Below, one piece after another: positions 7,028-8,598 of a stretch of DNA of 8,598 nt. The notes below the pieces were generated by a model, which saw nothing but the letters and a program-made list of their open reading frames with translations, made no database searches and was not told where the DNA came from. Origin of the DNA: IGN2 sp964639955 (lineage in GTDB: Bacteria; Bacteroidota; Ignavibacteria; Ignavibacteriales; Ignavibacteriaceae); contig CAZXGJ010000090.1 of NCBI GenBank assembly GCA_964639955.1, positions 1 through 8,598 on the forward strand, given 5' to 3'. The first letter of the stretch is position 1. Every line of letters begins with the position of its first letter. The position numbers and the translations under genes were made by a program.

Positions 7028-8239
7028 ATGAAAACCAACTCGCTTAATCATCTTGATTATTATCGCCTTCCCTGGAATCTTACCGATAATTCTATTTCGT
7101 GGCTCGAGCCAACTTCAAAGTGTAATTTATTCTGCGAAGGATGTTACAGATTAAATGAGAAAGATGGACATAAAACAATGGATCAGATAAAAGATGATCT
7201 CGATGTTTTTGTAAGATTAAGAAATGCAGATGGAGTTTCAATTGCGGGTGGAGATCCCCTGACACATCCCGACATAGTTGAAATTGTTAAAGAAGTTAAA
7301 AGAAGAAATATGAAGCCAATCATCAATACAAACGGATTGGCATTAACAAAGGAATTATTAAAGGAATTAAAAAAAGCCGGAGTATTTGGATTTACTTTTC
7401 ATATCGACAGTAAACAAGGCAGACCACATTGGAAAGATAAAAATGAATTAGAACTAAATGAATTAAGATATCACTATGCAAAGATGTTAGCCGATGAAGG
7501 TAACATTTCTTGCGCATTTAATTCGACTGTATATGAAGATACAATGAAATATATTCCCGAAATGGTTAAATGGGCTCATAAGAACATTGATATAATTCAC
7601 GTAATGGTATTCATTCTTTACAGAGCTGTTAATAATAAAGATTTTGATTTTTATCTTGGGCCAAAAAAGATTGATATGAGTCAATTAGTTTATAATGAAG
7701 ATCCGGTTACACGCGCAGATATAAAAGCGCCGGAGGTTGTTGAGTTAATTAGAAAAGATTATCCTGACTTTGATCCTTGCGCTTATTTAAATGGTTCGGA
7801 GAAACCAGATTCGTTTAAATGGTTACTCACCGGAAGACTTGGAACAAAGAATAAGATTTATGGATATGTTGGAAGAAAAGGCATGGAAATGGTTCAGATG
7901 TTCTATCACTTGTGGTTTGATAAATACCTTGCTTATGCTTCACCTAAATGGACACGCAAAGGTAAAAGCATGTTACTGATGGGAGTTCTGGATAAAAGAC
8001 TCAGAAAAGCATTTGCAGAATTTTATAAGAATCCATTAAACATTTTCAAACGGCTTCATTACCAGTCTGTGATGATTATACAACCTGTAGATTTTATGCC
8101 TGACGGCAGACAAAGTATGTGCGATGGCTGCCCTGATATCACTGTGTGGAACGGACAGCTTGTCTGGTCGTGCAGGATGGAAGAACAGTTAAACTTTGGG
8201 CATAATCTTAAGACTTATCCAAAAGATTTTATGAATTAA
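7028..8239 (+). CDS. Radical SAM enzyme with extra C-terminal cysteines, function unassigned
   Basis: This 403-residue protein is a radical SAM enzyme. The CX3CX2C cluster motif is C32, C36, C39 (KCNLFCEGCYR), binding the 4Fe-4S cluster that cleaves S-adenosylmethionine. AGGDPLTHPD (73-82) is the GGE-like SAM-binding motif with D in place of E, and IINTNG (98-103) is the next core strand. The barrel continues to about residue 200, including FTFHIDS. The C-terminal half, about 205-403, is not a domain I recognise. It has basic amphipathic segments and ends with MCDGCPD (C365, C368) and WSCRMEE (C382), plus C251, so an auxiliary Fe-S cluster is possible. There is no signal peptide; it is cytoplasmic or membrane-associated. 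GGAG five bases before the ATG supports the start. It appears monocistronic, so context gives no substrate. Peptide modification, lipid modification and tRNA modification are all open. Confidence 0.88.
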   Translation: MKTNSLNHLDYYRLPWNLTDNSISWLEPTSKCNLFCEGCYRLNEKDGHKTMDQIKDDLDVFVRLRNADGVSIAGGDPLTHPDIVEIVKEVKRRNMKPIINTNGLALTKELLKELKKAGVFGFTFHIDSKQGRPHWKDKNELELNELRYHYAKMLADEGNISCAFNSTVYEDTMKYIPEMVKWAHKNIDIIHVMVFILYRAVNNKDFDFYLGPKKIDMSQLVYNEDPVTRADIKAPEVVELIRKDYPDFDPCAYLNGSEKPDSFKWLLTGRLGTKNKIYGYVGRKGMEMVQMFYHLWFDKYLAYASPKWTRKGKSMLLMGVLDKRLRKAFAEFYKNPLNIFKRLHYQSVMIIQPVDFMPDGRQSMCDGCPDITVWNGQLVWSCRMEEQLNFGHNLKTYPKDFMN

Positions 8240-8260
8240 AATCTGAATTAAGATTAGAAA

Positions 8261-8300
8261 GTAGGGACAATCCGCCAAAGGCGGAGCGGCTTGTCCCTAC
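8261..8300. repeat. Nested palindrome between convergent genes, REP-like or terminator
   Basis: GTAGGGACAA (8261-8270) pairs perfectly with TTGTCCCTAC (8291-8300), and inside it TCCGCC (8271-8276) pairs with GGCGGA (8280-8285) around an AAA loop. A five-base bulge, GCGGC, lies on the right side only. It sits 21 bp after the radical SAM stop and 10 bp after the end of the convergent sorting-domain fragment. Read on the minus strand, it is followed by T-rich TTTCTAATCTT, so it could end minus-strand transcription. Its high GC against the AT-rich surroundings suggests an inserted repeat family. Confidence 0.6.
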
Positions 8301-8310
8301 ACCTTCAACA

Positions 8311-8598
8311 TCATTTCAACAACAACATCTTCTTTGTGTTTATGTAATCCCCTGCTTTCAACTGATAGAAATAAACTCCACTCGGCAGATCTGGCGCATT
8401 CCAGGTTATCTCGTATGTGCCTGCTGGTTTTTCTTCGTTAACTAATGTTGCAATTTCATTACCGAGAATATCGTAAACTTTTATTGTTACAAATTGCCTA
8501 CTGCTTATTGCATACTGAATACCGGTTGATGGGTTGAATGGATTTGTACTGGTTCAGCGGAAAATGGAATTTCGGGTTAATTAAGTAAGGTAGATTAG
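8311..8598 (-). pseudogene. T9SS type A sorting-domain fragment, frameshifted and cut by the window edge
   Basis: On the minus strand, 8553-8311 encodes 80 residues up to a TGA. It carries the C-terminal part of a sorting domain (NPFNPSTGIQY, KVYDILGNEIATLV, PAGTYEITWN, PSGVYFYQLKAGDY, KKMLLLK). The reading frame is closed by TGA at 8556-8554, immediately before the place where QNYP should be. Another frame upstream is open to the edge and reads NLPYLINPKFHFPLNQY, ending with a PLNQY that resembles the usual start of the domain. Joining the two needs a small indel near 8545 (for instance loss of CC from TACCCAAAT). The gene is thus either broken or hit by a sequencing error close to a contig end. 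The passenger domain, and hence the function, lies outside the window. Confidence 0.65.

Noticed and set aside
7487..7979. Minus 7487-7684 and plus 7791-7979 frames inside the radical SAM gene
   Set aside because: Both overlap a well-supported enzyme and show no ribosome binding site or conserved feature.
1..8598. CRISPR array, tRNA, rRNA, insertion sequence or toxin-antitoxin pair
   Set aside because: I saw no regularly spaced direct repeats, cloverleaf-like sequence, transposase motifs or paired small toxin/antitoxin frames on either strand.

Overview
The window is AT-rich DNA from a Gram-negative member of the Bacteroidota/Chlorobiota/Ignavibacteriota (FCB) group, most likely an Ignavibacteria-type organism. 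Three separate proteins end in a type IX secretion system (T9SS) type A sorting domain of the form NYPNPFNPST ... VYDILGNEIATL ... SGIYFY ... KM-L-R/K. Two intergenic regions carry the TAnnTTTG -7 promoter box typical of the group. This assignment is inferred from protein style and promoter style; there is no rRNA or other marker gene to confirm it.

Layout. Positions 1-2596 (minus strand) hold a two-gene M16 metallopeptidase operon. The first gene (2596-1247) has an intact zinc site. The second (1247-1, cut by the window edge) has lost it. The two are joined by a one-base TAATG stop/start overlap, so they probably form an active/inactive heterodimer in the envelope. A 246-bp divergent promoter region (2597-2842) follows. 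Then come a plus-strand secreted PQQ-type beta-propeller protein with a PKD domain and T9SS tail (2843-4582) and a small hypothetical protein close behind it (4605-4901).

Positions 4902-5390 contain no large gene. They hold a 37-residue single-membrane-span protein (5101-5214) with a very good ribosome binding site and a candidate promoter, then a nested inverted repeat (5230-5304). Next is a minus-strand secreted polysaccharide deacetylase with its own T9SS tail (6845-5391), diverging from a plus-strand radical SAM enzyme (7028-8239). A second nested palindrome (8261-8300) separates this from a minus-strand T9SS sorting-domain remnant (8598-8311) that appears frameshifted.

How the genes relate. 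Apart from the M16 pair, these look like independent one- or two-gene units rather than one pathway. The common theme is envelope and secretion: processing peptidases, a surface propeller protein and a surface carbohydrate esterase. I see no defence system, mobile element, CRISPR array, tRNA or rRNA, and no convincing evidence of a wholly new multi-gene system. The best candidates for undescribed biology are the 37-residue membrane protein with its upstream and downstream elements, the radical SAM enzyme with extra C-terminal cysteines, and the two nested palindromes between convergent genes.
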